DNA of 64,000 nucleotides from Pantoea sp. 18069 (GCF_902706035.1 NZ_CACSJA010000015.1:62001-126000), one strand, 5' to 3'. Shown: positions 7,873 through 22,749, counted from the first letter of the stretch. The notes: generated from the sequence alone by a model not told the origin. Translations and numbers: made by a program.

Positions 7873-8856
7873 TTACTGGATCTTCGCGCCCGAGTCTTCG
7901 ACGAGCTGCTTGGACGCCTTGAAGTCGGCCTTGAACATCTTGTCGAAGTTGGCCACGCTCATTGCCTGGGGCTCTGCGCCCTGGGCCAGGATGGCGTCGC
8001 GGATTTCAGGCATGGTCAGCAGCTGGTTGACTTCGGCATTGACCTTGGAGACGATGGCCGCAGGCGTGCCCGCGGGCATGAACAGGCCGTACCAGGTGCT
8101 GACGTCGAAGCCCTTGATGCCGCTTTCGGCGAGGGTGGGAACGTCGGGCAGCGAAGTCGAGCGCTTGGCCGAAGTCACGGCCAGGGCACGCAGCTTGCCG
8201 GCCTTGATCTGGGCGATGGCCGAAGGCACGGACGACACCAGCAGGTCCACATTGCCCGCGAGCGCATCCATCAGCGCGGGGTTGGAGCCCTTGTAGGGCA
8301 CGTGGGTCAGCTGCACCGACGCGGCCTTTTCAAGCAGCACGCCCGCGATATGGATGCTCGTGCCATTGCCGGGCGAGCCATAGGTGATCTTGCCGGGATC
8401 GGCCTTGGCCGCGGCGATCACATCGGCCACGGTCTTGTAGGGCGAGTTCACGCTGGTGGCGATCACGACGGGCGTGTAGGCCACATGGGCGACGGGCGTC
8501 AGGTCGCGCACCGGGTCCCAGGGCAGGTTCTTGTACAGGTACGGGCCCAGCACCAGGTTGTCCTTCTGGCCCATGACCATGTCATAGCCCGTGGGCGCGG
8601 ACTTGGCGGCATCGGTGATGCCTATGGTGCCGCCGGCGCCGGCCTTGTTCTCGGGCACCACGGTCCACTTCGTGACTTCGGTGAGCTTGTTGGCCACGAC
8701 GCGGGCCAGGATGTCGGTGCCGCCGCCCGGAGGAAACGGAATGACCATGCGTATGGCCTTGTTCGGGTAGTCGGCAGCGGGCTGCTGGGCGGCGGCGGTG
8801 AAACTCGCCGTGAAGGCGCAGGCCACGACGGTGGCGGTGATCAGTGGGCGAAACAT
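7873..8856 (-). CDS. Bug/TctC-family tripartite tricarboxylate receptor
   Basis: 327 residues from the ATG at 8856 (an upstream extension to 9123 is not protein-like). A signal peptide (MFRPLITATVVACAFTASFT, cleavage after AAAQ or nearby) is followed by DYPNKAIRMVIPFPPGGGTD, NKAGAGGTIG, YKGSNPALMDALAG and STWYGLFMPAGTP, all standard Bug signatures. It is a periplasmic receptor for a small carboxylate or amide-type ligand. It stands alone: the gene upstream on the same strand is 384 bases away and the neighbour downstream is convergent, so the substrate cannot be inferred. Confidence 0.92.
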   Translation of the reverse strand: MFRPLITATVVACAFTASFTAAAQQPAADYPNKAIRMVIPFPPGGGTDILARVVANKLTEVTKWTVVPENKAGAGGTIGITDAAKSAPTGYDMVMGQKDNLVLGPYLYKNLPWDPVRDLTPVAHVAYTPVVIATSVNSPYKTVADVIAAAKADPGKITYGSPGNGTSIHIAGVLLEKAASVQLTHVPYKGSNPALMDALAGNVDLLVSSVPSAIAQIKAGKLRALAVTSAKRSTSLPDVPTLAESGIKGFDVSTWYGLFMPAGTPAAIVSKVNAEVNQLLTMPEIRDAILAQGAEPQAMSVANFDKMFKADFKASKQLVEDSGAKIQ

Positions 8857-9240
8857 GGAACAACAAACTCCGGTGACGGATCGAAAGGAACAGCGGGCCG
8901 GACACGCGCGACGGCTGGTGGCAGTCGGGCGTCGCAGCCGCTTGCTGAAACAAAATGGGCAAGATTCGATGATCGGGGAGGGTGTTTCCGCCATCAATGG
9001 GTGTTTGTCTCTAGGTCGTAGAGGAACGGCAAGGCGCAAGGCCTTCACCGTCTCACAGCCCGTGCCATGCACAGCGGGGTTGCCGACTGTGCGATCACCG
9101 GCAGCGCCGCCGATCTGGTGCACTGCCCTGTGTGGCCCACGGGACGCGGGCTGGGAACAGGAGCTTACTGCATTTTGTTACCCCGGCGGCCGAGTGCACG
9201 GGGTAGCAGGACGCGTCAACGGGCCATTGGCCGTGGCGCG
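8857..9240. other. Intergenic region, 384 bp
   Basis: This stretch holds no convincing gene; short open frames here lack protein-like composition and ribosome-binding sites. It must contain the promoter of the Bug receptor gene, and at its left end the SDR gene stops beside a perfect 16-bp palindrome (9238-9253, GCGTCAGGCCTGACGC) that overlaps the SDR stop codon. Confidence 0.5.
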
Positions 9241-9999
9241 TCAGGCCTGACGCACATCCGCTATGGGTTCCGCGCCAAAATCCGCGCGCCGCAGCCAGGC
9301 CAGCACCTGGGCCGCGGCTTCATCGGGTGACGCCAGTTGATCGTGGGCCTTGAGATCAGTAAAACGCTGCAGGTCGGGAAATGCTGCCGGGTCGGCATTG
9401 CGCAATTGCACCTGCATATCGGTATCGATCACGCCGGGCGCCAGCGAACAGATCCTGGCGCCATGCGGCTTGAGCGCTTCCTCCAGCGCCACGCAGCGCG
9501 TGAAATGGTCCATGCCGGCCTTGGCCGCGCAGTAGGCGGCCTGCGAGGCCATCGCGCGCCGGCCCAGGCCCGACGAGATATTGAGCACCTTGCGCCTGGC
9601 GGGCCAGTGCTCGGTCGCGCCGAGAAACGCGGCCGTGAGCAGCATCGGCGCCTCGAAGCCCACGCGCAAGGCGGGCGACAGCTGCGCGGGCGTGAGCGAG
9701 GACAGCGGCGCGATCGGCGGCATGGCGCCGGCGTTGTTGATCAGCGTGACCTGCGGGTACCGGCCCGAAGGCTGCTGCCTGAGCCAGTCGCTCAACCGGG
9801 CCGCGGCTTCGGCCGGGGCTGCGAGGTCGACCTGCCATTGCTCCAGGGGCGCGCCCGCGGCCGCAGCGGCGTCGGCGAGGGCGTCATTGCGATGGCGCGC
9901 CAGGCAGATCAGCGTGTGGTCGGGGTGCAGCAACTGCCGCGCCATGGCCAGGCCCATGCCGCGCGAGCCGCCGGTGAGGAAAATCAGATGGGATGTCAT
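9241..9999 (-). CDS. Short-chain dehydrogenase/reductase (sepiapterin/benzil reductase-like)
   Basis: 252 residues from MTSHLIFLTGGSRGMGLAMA; the frame continues upstream to 10146 but the Rossmann start fixes the ATG at 9999. Motifs are TGGSRGMG (cofactor binding), NNAG (LINNAGAM), catalytic Ser in LNISSGLG and YCAAK as the YxxxK pair. The PG motif in SLAPGVIDTDMQ is also present. The ordering resembles the sepiapterin reductase/benzil reductase subgroup, which reduces 1,2-diketones or pterin side chains with NADPH. It sits 55 bases downstream of livF on the same strand and may be a late member of that transcript. Confidence 0.85.
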   Translation of the reverse strand: MTSHLIFLTGGSRGMGLAMARQLLHPDHTLICLARHRNDALADAAAAAGAPLEQWQVDLAAPAEAAARLSDWLRQQPSGRYPQVTLINNAGAMPPIAPLSSLTPAQLSPALRVGFEAPMLLTAAFLGATEHWPARRKVLNISSGLGRRAMASQAAYCAAKAGMDHFTRCVALEEALKPHGARICSLAPGVIDTDMQVQLRNADPAAFPDLQRFTDLKAHDQLASPDEAAAQVLAWLRRADFGAEPIADVRQA

Positions 10000-10054
10000 A
10001 TGCCTATGGTAATGGCCTGGGGCAGGGGGCAATGGAGTGACGCATGCCACATGG

Positions 10055-10764
<710 letters not shown>

Positions 10765-10765
<1 letters not shown>

Positions 10766-11532
10766 CAGGCCTCTCCCAGATAGGCCTTGATGACCCGTTC
10801 GTCGTGGCGAATGGCTTCGGGCGTGCCCGTGGCGATCGGCTTGCCGTACTCCATGACCAGGATGCGCTCCGAGACGCCCATCACCAGACCCATGTCGTGC
10901 TCGATCAGCAGCACGGCCACGTCATGCTGCTGGCGCAGCTGGTCTATGAGCTGCTGCAGGTCCTTCTTTTCCTGCGGATTGAGGCCTGCGGCCGGCTCGT
11001 CGAGCATCAGCACCTGGGGCCGGGTGATCATGCAGCGCGCGATCTCGAGCCGGCGCTGGTGGCCATAGGCGAGATTGCCCGCGGGCCGGTTGGCGTAGGC
11101 GCGCAGGCCCATGTAGTCGAGCCAGTGCAGCGCGTTGTCCAGCGCCTGCTGCTCGGCGCGCCGGTAGCCCGCGGTATTGAACAGCCCGGCGAGAAACGAG
11201 GTGCGCATCTGGCGGTGCTGGGCGACCAGCAGGTTCTCCAGCGCGGTCATCGACTTGAACAGCCGCACGTTCTGGAACGTGCGCACCACGCCGCGGCGCG
11301 CGACGTTGTGGCTGCCCAGGCCGGCGATGCTGCGCCCGGCCAGCGAAATGCGGCCCGCGCTGGGCTGGTAGAAGCCGCTGATGCAGTTGAACACCGTGGT
11401 CTTGCCCGCGCCGTTGGGGCCGATGATGGCAAACACTTCGCGCGGGTGCAGCGAGAACCCCACCGTGTCGACGGCCAGCAGGCCGCCAAAGCGCATGCTC
11501 AGCGCCTCGACTTCGAGCAGGGCCGCGCTCAT
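10765..11532 (-). CDS. livG: Branched-chain amino acid ABC transporter ATPase LivG
   Basis: 255 residues from [20 protein letters not shown]; the open frame runs on upstream in livM but the start is fixed by the ATGA overlap with livM (11529-11532). Walker A is GPNGAGKTT at residues 38-46. [14 protein letters not shown] replaces the usual LSGGQ signature with [10 protein letters not shown], which is normal for LivG. Walker B is [14 protein letters not shown]. It pairs with LivF to energise the importer. Confidence 0.95.
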
Positions 11533-12781
11533 GGGCCGACCTCCAGATGGGGGCGCTTCATAGGCAGCAGGCCTTGCGGGCGCCAGACCATCATCAGAAT
11601 CATCACCAGGCCGAAGATCAGCATGCGGTACTCGGAAAACTCGCGCGCGAGCTCGGGCAGCACCGTGAGCAGGATGGCGGCGATGATCACGCCCAGCTGC
11701 GAGCCCATGCCGCCGAGCACGACGATCGCCAAAATCAGGGCCGACTCGATGAAAGTGAACGATTCGGGGCTGACGATGCCCTGGCGCGCGGCGAAGAACG
11801 CGCCGCCCAGGCCGGCGAACATCGCGCCCAGCGTGAACGCCGACAGCTTGATCTTCATAGGGTGCAGGCCCAGCGAGCGGCTGGCGATCTCGTCCTCGCG
11901 CAGCGCTTCCCAGGCCCGGCCTATGGGCATGCGGATCAGCCGGTTCGAAATCCACAGCGTGATCAGCGCCAGCGCGAGCGCCATCAGGTACAGCGCGATC
12001 ACCATGTGCAGCGACTGGAACTCTATGCCGAAGAACTGGTGGAAGGTGGTGGCGCCTTCGGTGCTGGCGCTGCGCGTGAGTTCGAGCCCGAACACCGTGG
12101 GCTTGGGGATCCCCGAGATGCCGTCGGGTCCGCCGGTCAGGCTCGTGAGGTTGATCAGCAGCAGCCGGATGATTTCGCCAAAGCCCAGCGTCACGATCGC
12201 GAGGTAGTCGCCGCGCAGGCGCAGCACCGGAAAGCCGAGAACGAAGCCGAACATCGCGGCCATGGCCCCGGCCAGCGGCAGGGCTTCCCAGAAGCTCCAT
12301 CCGGCCCAGTGGAACAGCAGCGCATAGGTGTAGGCGCCGACCGCGTAGAAGCCGACAAAGCCCAGGTCGAGCAGGCCCGCGAAGCCGACGACGATGTTCA
12401 GGCCCAGGCCCAGCATCACGTAGATCATCGCCAGCGTCGCGATGTCGACCGCATTGCGGCCCGCGAAGAACGGCCAGGAGACCGCGATCAGCAGCGCGGC
12501 GAGCATCAGGCCCTGGCGCTGGCGGTCGCCTACGGCCGGCAGCGCCGGGCGCGGCAGGCGCGGCATGCGCGCAAAACCGCGCGCCAGCCAGGGGCGCAGC
12601 AACTGCACCACGAACACCAGGGCGCAGGCCCAGGCCACCGTGCCCCAGTGCGGCACGATGATGGTGCGCGTGCCCGCGCGCTCGAGGTGCAGGCCGAAGA
12701 TGGGCAGTGTGACCAGCGCCGTGAGCACGCTGGCGATCAGCGCGTCGCGCAGATTGTGTCGCAGCAGGGAGGCGGCCGTCA

Positions 12782-12782
<1 letters not shown>
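11529..12782 (-). CDS. livM: Branched-chain amino acid ABC transporter permease LivM
   Basis: 417 residues, multi-spanning. The N-terminal part holds hydrophobic segments and an Arg-rich loop (about residues 65-90); the core carries the family stretch [20 protein letters not shown] and the cytoplasmic ATPase-coupling loop near [18 protein letters not shown]. It ends KRPHLEVGP. It forms the transmembrane channel with LivH. Start and stop overlap the neighbours (TAATG with livH, ATGA with livG), showing a tightly coupled operon. Confidence 0.95.
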
Positions 12783-13711
<929 letters not shown>

Positions 13712-13795
13712 CGGTCACCACCTTCCGCCAGAAATGACATCTGCACCGGAGGTGGACAGCGTTGCTGCACACCCCCGATGCGCGCGGAGCAGGCC

Positions 13796-14920
13796 TTACT
13801 TGACGGCCGCTGTCTTGCTGCCGTCCTTATGCCATTCAAAGACCTGGAAGTCAAAGGCGTTGAGGTCACCCTGCTTGTTCCAGCCCACGGTGCCCAGCGC
13901 CGTGTCGAAGCTGGACTTGTGCATGTGGTCGGCGACCTTGGCGGGGTTGTCGCCCACGGCCTTGATGCTCTCGAGCAGCACTTGCACCGCCGCATAGGAC
14001 GTCAGCTGGAACGCGCCCGAGGGGTTGCGCTTCTTGTCCTGGAAGGCCTTGACCACGGCGGCATTCTTGGGATTGGCCGCGAAGTCGGCGGGCAGGGTCA
14101 CGAGCATGCCTTCGACCGCATCGCCGGCAATGGCGTTGACTTCGGGGTTGCCCACGCCTTCGGGGCCCATCATGCGCACCTTGAGCCCCTGCTCGGCGGC
14201 CTGGCGCAGCAGCAGGCCCATTTCGGGGTGGTAGCCGCCGTAGTAGACGAAGTCCACCCCATTGCTCTTGAGCTTGGTGATCACGGCCGAATAGTCGCTG
14301 TCGCCGGCGTTGATGCCTTCGAACAGCGCGACGTTGATGCCGGCCTTTCTCAGTGCGTCGCGCACCGAGGTCGCGATGCCCTGGCCGTACGACTGCTTGT
14401 CGTGCACCACCGCGACCTTCTTGGGCTTGGCCGTGCCGATGATGAATTTCGCGGCCGACGGGCCTTGCTGGTCGTCGCGGCCGATGGTGCGGAAGATGTA
14501 GTGGAAGTTCTTGCCGTCGGTCAGCGCGGGCGAGGTCGCCGAAGGGGTCACGACGACCACGCCCTCATTGTTGTAGATTGGCGCGGCGGCAATGGCCGCG
14601 CCCGAGCACACGGGCCCGACCACATAGCCGATCTTGGCGTTGACCACGCGGTTGGCCGCGACCGGGCCCTGCTTGGGCTCGCAGGCGTCATCGACGGGCA
14701 CGAGCTCGATGTTCTTGCCCTGGATGCCGCCCGCGGCATTGGCCATTTCTACGGCCGTGGACGCACCTTCCTTGACCATGTCGCCATATTGGGTCAACGC
14801 GCCCGTGGTCGGGATGACCATGGCGATGCGGATGTTCTGCGCATGGGCCAGGGGCAGCAGGCCCGCGGCGGCCAGGCCCAGCGCGGCGACCAGGACAGAC
14901 AGGCGAAAAGGTTTTTGCAT
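13796..14920 (-). CDS. livK: Branched-chain amino acid ABC transporter substrate-binding protein (LivK-type)
   Basis: 374 residues with a signal peptide (MQKPFRLSVLVAALGLAAAG, cleavage near AHAQ). The mature protein has the Peripla_BP_6 fold: IRIAMVIPTTGALTQYGDMV, then VVGPVCSGAAIAAAPIYNNE and YGQGIATSVRDALRKAGINV. It is the periplasmic receptor and promoter-proximal gene of livKHMGF. GGAGATCGCC precedes the ATG. The ligand is probably a branched-chain amino acid, but relatives bind other small molecules and the sequence alone does not decide. Confidence 0.93.
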   Translation of the reverse strand: MQKPFRLSVLVAALGLAAAGLLPLAHAQNIRIAMVIPTTGALTQYGDMVKEGASTAVEMANAAGGIQGKNIELVPVDDACEPKQGPVAANRVVNAKIGYVVGPVCSGAAIAAAPIYNNEGVVVVTPSATSPALTDGKNFHYIFRTIGRDDQQGPSAAKFIIGTAKPKKVAVVHDKQSYGQGIATSVRDALRKAGINVALFEGINAGDSDYSAVITKLKSNGVDFVYYGGYHPEMGLLLRQAAEQGLKVRMMGPEGVGNPEVNAIAGDAVEGMLVTLPADFAANPKNAAVVKAFQDKKRNPSGAFQLTSYAAVQVLLESIKAVGDNPAKVADHMHKSSFDTALGTVGWNKQGDLNAFDFQVFEWHKDGSKTAAVK

Positions 14921-15072
14921 GGCGATCTCCTTGAATGGCGGGGGTTACGAGCCGTAGGAGTCCCAGCTTATGCCGGCCTGCAAAGGCCGCAATAGGGTAT
15001 ATGCCAGGGGACGGGCTGCGGCGCGCGCTGTTCAGGGTGCAGCGGCGCGCAGCGGGGTTGTTTCAGGCCGTT

Positions 15073-15738
15073 TCAGAACGGCGCGGGCAGGTCGAATGCG
15101 CGCCAGTCGCCCGTTTGCGGGTGGGCCAGTGCGAGATGCTCGGCATGCAGCATCAGGCGCGGCGCGGCAGCGGCAATGGCCTCGCTCGCGTAGAGCGCGT
15201 CGCCCAGGATAGGGTGGCCCAGATGGGCCAGGTGCAGGCGCAGCTGGTGGGTGCGGCCGGTGAGGGGCTCGAGCGCCACGCGTGTGCAGCCGGGCCAGCC
15301 CGGCGGGTTGTGGGCCAGCACGCGCCAGCGCGTCTGGCTGGGCTTGCCGGCGGCGTCAATGATGCGCAGCGGCCGGCGCGGCCAGTCGGCCGCGATCGGT
15401 GCGTCTATGGTCTGCCATGTGTCGTTCGCCTCGCCTTCGGGCATCAACAGCCCGTGAACGATGGCCACATAGCGCTTGTGCACCGCGCGCTGCTCGAACG
15501 CCAGGCTCAGCTGGCGCTGCACCGGCGGCGACAGCGCCATCAGCACCAGGCCCGACGTCGCCATGTCGAGCCGGTGCACGACCAGCGCCTGAGGCCACAG
15601 CGCCTGGACGCGCGCGCTCAGGCAGTCCTGCTTGTCTTCGCCGCGGCCGGGCACGCACAGCAGGCCCGGGGGTTTGCCCAGCACCAGCAGCGCGTCATCG
15701 GCCGCGATGCAGCGCAGTGCTTGGTCGGCGGCCATCAT
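15073..15738 (-). CDS. RluA-family pseudouridine synthase
   Basis: 221 residues. The catalytic motif is HRLDMATSGL (nucleophilic Asp near residue 58), preceded by LLVLGKPPGLLCVPGRG and followed by EPLTGRTHQLRLHLAHLGHP and GDALY. It lacks an S4 domain and is short, which fits RluA-type enzymes acting on 23S rRNA U746 and tRNA U32, although substrate choice cannot be read from sequence. The start codon lies one base after the stop of the hybrid kinase gene upstream; two ATGs in tandem (15738 and 15735) are possible starts. Confidence 0.9.
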   Translation of the reverse strand: MMAADQALRCIAADDALLVLGKPPGLLCVPGRGEDKQDCLSARVQALWPQALVVHRLDMATSGLVLMALSPPVQRQLSLAFEQRAVHKRYVAIVHGLLMPEGEANDTWQTIDAPIAADWPRRPLRIIDAAGKPSQTRWRVLAHNPPGWPGCTRVALEPLTGRTHQLRLHLAHLGHPILGDALYASEAIAAAAPRLMLHAEHLALAHPQTGDWRAFDLPAPF

Positions 15739-15739
15739 G

Positions 15740-17935
15740 TCAGTCGCGCAGCGGCTGGTTCATGAGCTGGTCGACGGTGGTGCACAGCTCCTCGACGTCG
15801 TTGGGCTTGTGGATCAGCGCCCGCGCGCCCGCAGCCAGGGCCTCGGCTTCGATCTCGGTCGTGACGTAGCCCGAGGCCAGCGCCACCGGCAGGCCGGGGC
15901 GGGTGGCGAGGGCCGCGCGCACCAGGTCCACGCCGCAGAAACCGGGCATGTTGTAGTCGGTGACCAGCAGGTCGTAATGCGCGGGCGCGGCCTCGAGCGC
16001 GGCCATGGCTTCGCGCGGATCGGTGAAGCCGCTGACGTCGTAGCCGCGTCGGCGCAGCAGCCGCTGCACCAGGAACACCAGCGCCTGGTCGTCATCGACG
16101 TACATCACATGCCTGCGCGGCGCGCCGTCGGGCGCGGCGCCGTCCGCAGGCGGGGCGTCGAGCGCGGGGCGGCGCGCGATCGGCGCGGCGATCACCGGCG
16201 CCGAGCCGCTGGCCACGGGGAAGTAGAGCGTGAACCGGCTGCCTTCGCCCAGCGTGCTCGTGACGTCGACCGCACCGCCATGGGTGCGCATCACGCCATG
16301 CACCACGGCCAGGCCCAGGCCCGTGCCCTGGCCCACGGGCTTGGTCGTGAAGAAGGGCTCGAAAATGCGCTGCAGCGTCGCGGCGTCGATTCCCGGGCCG
16401 TTGTCCTGCACGCTCAGCGCGACATAGTTGGCCAGGGGCAGGCCCAGGCGGTCGCTCAGGCGCTGGTCGGCAAGCGCGAGGCTGGCCGTGACCTGCACCA
16501 TGCCGCGCGCGTCGCCGATCGCATGCACGGCATTCGTGGTCAGGTTGAACAGTGCCTGCTCGACCTGGGTCGCATCGGCGAGCAGCGCGGGCAACTGGGG
16601 TGCTATATGCGAGTGCAGCGCGATCGCCGGCGGCAGCGTCACGCGCAGCAGGCGCTCGGTATCGCGTATCACTTCGGCGGCCTGCACGGCGCAGCGCTTG
16701 GGCGGCTCGTTGCGGCTGAACGTCAGGATCTGGCGCACCAGGTCGCGCGCGCGCCGGCCGGCCTTCTCGATTTCAAGCAGGCTCTCGAGCAGCGTCGAGC
16801 CCTCGGGGCAGTCGGCGCGCGCGAGTTCGACATTGCCCAGGATCGCGCCGACGATGTTGTTGAAGTCGTGGGCGATGCCGCCGGCCATGGTGCCCACGGC
16901 CTGCATCTTGTGGGATTCGCGCAGCTGGGCCTCGAGCTCGCTGCGGTGGGCTTCGGCTTTCTTGCGGCTGCTCAGATCGCGCGCGAACACCGTGGTCGTG
17001 GTTTCCCCGCCACCATGCTGCTCGAAGGCCAGGCTGACTTCGACGGCGAGCTGCTTGCCGCTGGCCGTGCGCGCTTCCATCTCGCCGAGCACGGCCTGCG
17101 TGGTGAGTGCGGCGAACTCGAGCGCGCTCGCGGCGTCGGGCAGGAAGCGCTCGAGCGGGCTGCCCAGCGCATCTTCGGCCGCGCAGGTGAACAAGGCCGC
17201 GGCCGTGGGGTTGAAGACCGTGATGCGTTGCGCGTTGTCCACGCAGAGGATGGCGTCGAGGCTCGAATTGATCACCGATTCGAGCCGGCGCTCGCTCGCA
17301 AACAGCTGCTTGTTGCGTTCCTGCAGCGTCAGCCGCTCGGCAAGCAAAGGCCCCTGGTCGACCACGGCACACAGAAACTGGGCGATCGGCGGCCCTTTCT
17401 TCTGCGGTATTTCAATGCAGGCGATGTGCAGGTCGCCGCAGAGATGGACTTCGTCGCTGATGGTGAAGACCACTTCATGGACTTCGCTGCCGCCGCGCTC
17501 GCGCGCTTCCATGAAAGCTTCGCAGACGCGGTCGGCATGCGCTTCGCTGACCAGCGGCATGAACGACACGAGGATGCGGTCGCGTTCGGTCGGCTGGAAG
17601 GCGTTGTGCGCCATGGCGTTGGCCTGGATCACCATGTCGTGCTCGTCGAGCACCAGCAGCGGCAGCGGGATGCTCGCGAACAGCGCCTCGAAGCGCTCGG
17701 ACGCGCTTTCGGCCACGGCCTGGCTGTAGTCGAGGACCTTGTTCTGGATCTCCAGCTCGTGCTGGTAGTTGCGCAGCTCGGCGACCAGCGCGGCCAGCGG
17801 CTCCTCGGCCACGGGCTCGACCACTTCCTGCGGCCACGGCAGGGGCGTCACGTCGTGGGGCTCGGGCCCCATCAGGGCGTGCAGGCCCTGGGGATCGTCT
17901 TTGCGCAGGAGAAAGGACAGGTCGGGACGGCTCAT
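15740..17935 (-). CDS. Hybrid sensor histidine kinase (PAS-PAS-HisKA-HATPase-REC)
   Basis: 731 residues with no membrane segment, so probably cytoplasmic. Domains: a short coiled-coil region (about 45-80), a PAS-like domain (about 80-195), a second PAS (about 213-325), a dimerisation/phosphoacceptor helix with His356 in GGIAHDFNN, an ATPase domain (about 455-575) with DNGPGID and GTGLGLAVVHG, and a C-terminal receiver (about 608-725) with acidic YVDDDQ, phosphoacceptor Asp660 in VTDYNMP and Lys710 in HKPND. The HDFNN type of kinase often feeds its own receiver, and there is no separate DNA-binding regulator next to it. RluA-type gene follows after one base, glycine cleavage genes lie upstream. 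Signal unknown. Confidence 0.93.
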   Translation of the reverse strand: MSRPDLSFLLRKDDPQGLHALMGPEPHDVTPLPWPQEVVEPVAEEPLAALVAELRNYQHELEIQNKVLDYSQAVAESASERFEALFASIPLPLLVLDEHDMVIQANAMAHNAFQPTERDRILVSFMPLVSEAHADRVCEAFMEARERGGSEVHEVVFTISDEVHLCGDLHIACIEIPQKKGPPIAQFLCAVVDQGPLLAERLTLQERNKQLFASERRLESVINSSLDAILCVDNAQRITVFNPTAAALFTCAAEDALGSPLERFLPDAASALEFAALTTQAVLGEMEARTASGKQLAVEVSLAFEQHGGGETTTTVFARDLSSRKKAEAHRSELEAQLRESHKMQAVGTMAGGIAHDFNNIVGAILGNVELARADCPEGSTLLESLLEIEKAGRRARDLVRQILTFSRNEPPKRCAVQAAEVIRDTERLLRVTLPPAIALHSHIAPQLPALLADATQVEQALFNLTTNAVHAIGDARGMVQVTASLALADQRLSDRLGLPLANYVALSVQDNGPGIDAATLQRIFEPFFTTKPVGQGTGLGLAVVHGVMRTHGGAVDVTSTLGEGSRFTLYFPVASGSAPVIAAPIARRPALDAPPADGAAPDGAPRRHVMYVDDDQALVFLVQRLLRRRGYDVSGFTDPREAMAALEAAPAHYDLLVTDYNMPGFCGVDLVRAALATRPGLPVALASGYVTTEIEAEALAAGARALIHKPNDVEELCTTVDQLMNQPLRD

Positions 17936-18127
17936 GAAAGGTGGTGCATTGGCCGTACGGCAGAGGCTCCGCAGACGCCGCGAGTTTAAGCGGCAGCCCC
18001 CGGCGCCACAAGCCTGAAGCCAAGTGGACCGGCAGTTGACTCAGTTATCCATTGCGCAGTTGGCATTCGCTGCGCTTGAATCCGGCATGTTCCCGCTCGC
18101 AGGCACCCGCACAAGGGCTGCCCAGGC

Positions 18128-21034
<2,907 letters not shown>

Positions 21035-21119
21035 GGCAGGACCTAGGGAGAAGTCGAAAGCAATGGGATCTGCCGGGCACATTCCCGTGCCTGGCGCAGG
21101 CGCCTGGGCGCCTATACGC

Positions 21120-21494
21120 TTACGCGCTCTGCGCGAAGGCGGTGTAGGCCGCTTCGTCGAGCAGGCCTTCGAGCTGCGCGGGGTCGCTGAGCTTGATCTT
21201 GAAGAACCAGCCGCCCGCCAGCGGGTCGGAGTTGGCCAGCGACGGGTCGTCGCGCAGCGCTTCGTTGACTTCGACGATCTCGCCGCTCACCGGCATGTAG
21301 ATGTCGGCCGCGGCCTTGACGGACTCGACGACGCCCGCGACCTCACCCTGGGCAAACGTCTTGCCGACTTCGGGCAGGTCGACGAACACCACATCGCCCA
21401 GCGCATCCTGCGCGTGCACGGTGATGCCCACCACGGCTGCGGCCGGGTCGGTGGCGTTGATCCACTCGTGGTCTTTGGAAAATTGAACGCTCAT
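21120..21494 (-). CDS. gcvH: Glycine cleavage system H protein
   Basis: 124 residues. The lipoyl attachment site is Lys60 in [17 protein letters not shown]; the N-terminus [11 protein letters not shown] is typical. It shuttles the aminomethyl group between GcvP and GcvT. The open frame continues upstream to 21716, but the family start and length fix the ATG at 21494. It lies 91 bases after gcvT. Confidence 0.97.
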   Translation of the reverse strand: MSVQFSKDHEWINATDPAAAVVGITVHAQDALGDVVFVDLPEVGKTFAQGEVAGVVESVKAAADIYMPVSGEIVEVNEALRDDPSLANSDPLAGGWFFKIKLSDPAQLEGLLDEAAYTAFAQSA

Positions 21495-21585
21495 GAGAAC
21501 TCCAGGAAAAACAAAAAAGAAAAACGCAAAGCGGTACCCCTCACTGTATCCCGTTGGCGGCACGCCGCGTGCCAGATACGACGCT

Positions 21586-22749
21586 TCATCCGCGGTAATA
21601 GCGGCTCGCGACGAAAGGCATGGCCGTGACTTCCATGGGCACGGGCTTGCCGCGCACCAGGGCCTGCAGGCGCGTGCCGGGCGCGGCGCTGGCCGTTTCC
21701 ACATAGGCCTGGGCAATGGGCTGGTTCAGCGTGGGCGACAGCAGGCCGCTCGTGACCTGGCCGACCTGCCGGCCGCCGGCATCGTGCAGCGCAGCGGGCT
21801 CGCGCACCGGCACGCGCTCGAGCGCGCGCAGGCCCACGCGCTGGCGGGTGCGCAGCGCGGGCTCGGCGATCTGCGCGAGCAGGCGCTCGGCGCCGGGGAA
21901 TCCGCCGGCGCGCGCGCCGCCCGCGCGGCGCACTTTCTGCACCGCCCAGAGCAGGCCGGCTTCGGCGGGCGTGGTCGTGGTGTCGAGTTCATTGCCATAA
22001 AGGCACAGTCCGGCTTCGAGGCGCAGCGAATTGCGCGCGCCCAGGCCCGCGGGCGCGACTTCGGGGTGGTGCAGCAGCGCGCGCGCGAAGGCTTCGGCCA
22101 GCGGGCCGGGCAGCGAGATTTCAAAGCCGTCTTCCCCTGTATAGCCGCTGCGCGTGATGTACAGCTCGCTGCCTTCCCAGACAAAGGCCGCGCCGTCCAT
22201 GAACAGCAGTTGCTCGACGCCGGGCACCAGGCGCTGCAGCGCGTCCACCGCCAGCGGGCCCTGCAGCGCGAGCAGCGCGTGCTCGCTCAAAGGCGTGATC
22301 TCGCAGCGCTCGCCTATGCGCGCCTGCAGATGGGCCAGGTCGGTGTGCTTGCAGGCGCCGTTGACGACCAGCAGGAAATCGTTGCCGCGCTGGACCAGCA
22401 TCAGGTCGTCGAGTACCCCGGCGTCGTCGTTGAGCAGCAGGCCGTAGCGCTGGCGGTGCAGGGCCAGGTCCAGCAGGTCCATGGGCATCAGCGACTCGAG
22501 CGCGCCCGCGGTGTCGGCGCCGACCAGGCGCAGCTGGCCCATGTGCGAGACATCGAACAGGCTCGCTGCCGCGCGTGTGTGCAGGTGTTCGGCCAGCAGG
22601 CCCTGGGGATATTGCACGGGCAGGTGGTAGCCCGCGAAGTCGACCATGCGCGCACCGAGCTCGAGGTGCAGCGAGTGCAGCGGCGTGTGCAGCAGTTCGC
22701 CGGGAGCGGCGTGGGGGAAATGGGGCGGGGGGCTGGGCACGGTGGTCAT
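21586..22749 (-). CDS. gcvT: Glycine cleavage system T protein (aminomethyltransferase)
   Basis: 387 residues. Signatures: [45 protein letters not shown] and the C-terminal [18 protein letters not shown]. It transfers the methylene group to tetrahydrofolate and releases ammonia. It is the first gene of the gcv cluster. The 113-base upstream gap is too short for the usual tandem glycine riboswitch and I see no such structure there. Confidence 0.96.
   Translation of the reverse strand: MTTVPSPPPHFPHAAPGELLHTPLHSLHLELGARMVDFAGYHLPVQYPQGLLAEHLHTRAAASLFDVSHMGQLRLVGADTAGALESLMPMDLLDLALHRQRYGLLLNDDAGVLDDLMLVQRGNDFLLVVNGACKHTDLAHLQARIGERCEITPLSEHALLALQGPLAVDALQRLVPGVEQLLFMDGAAFVWEGSELYITRSGYTGEDGFEISLPGPLAEAFARALLHHPEVAPAGLGARNSLRLEAGLCLYGNELDTTTTPAEAGLLWAVQKVRRAGGARAGGFPGAERLLAQIAEPALRTRQRVGLRALERVPVREPAALHDAGGRQVGQVTSGLLSPTLNQPIAQAYVETASAAPGTRLQALVRGKPVPMEVTAMPFVASRYYRG

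Noticed and set aside
6553..9021. 822-codon plus-strand frame across the dehydrogenase and second Bug gene
   Set aside because: It is out of frame with the dehydrogenase and opposite the Bug gene; no family similarity.
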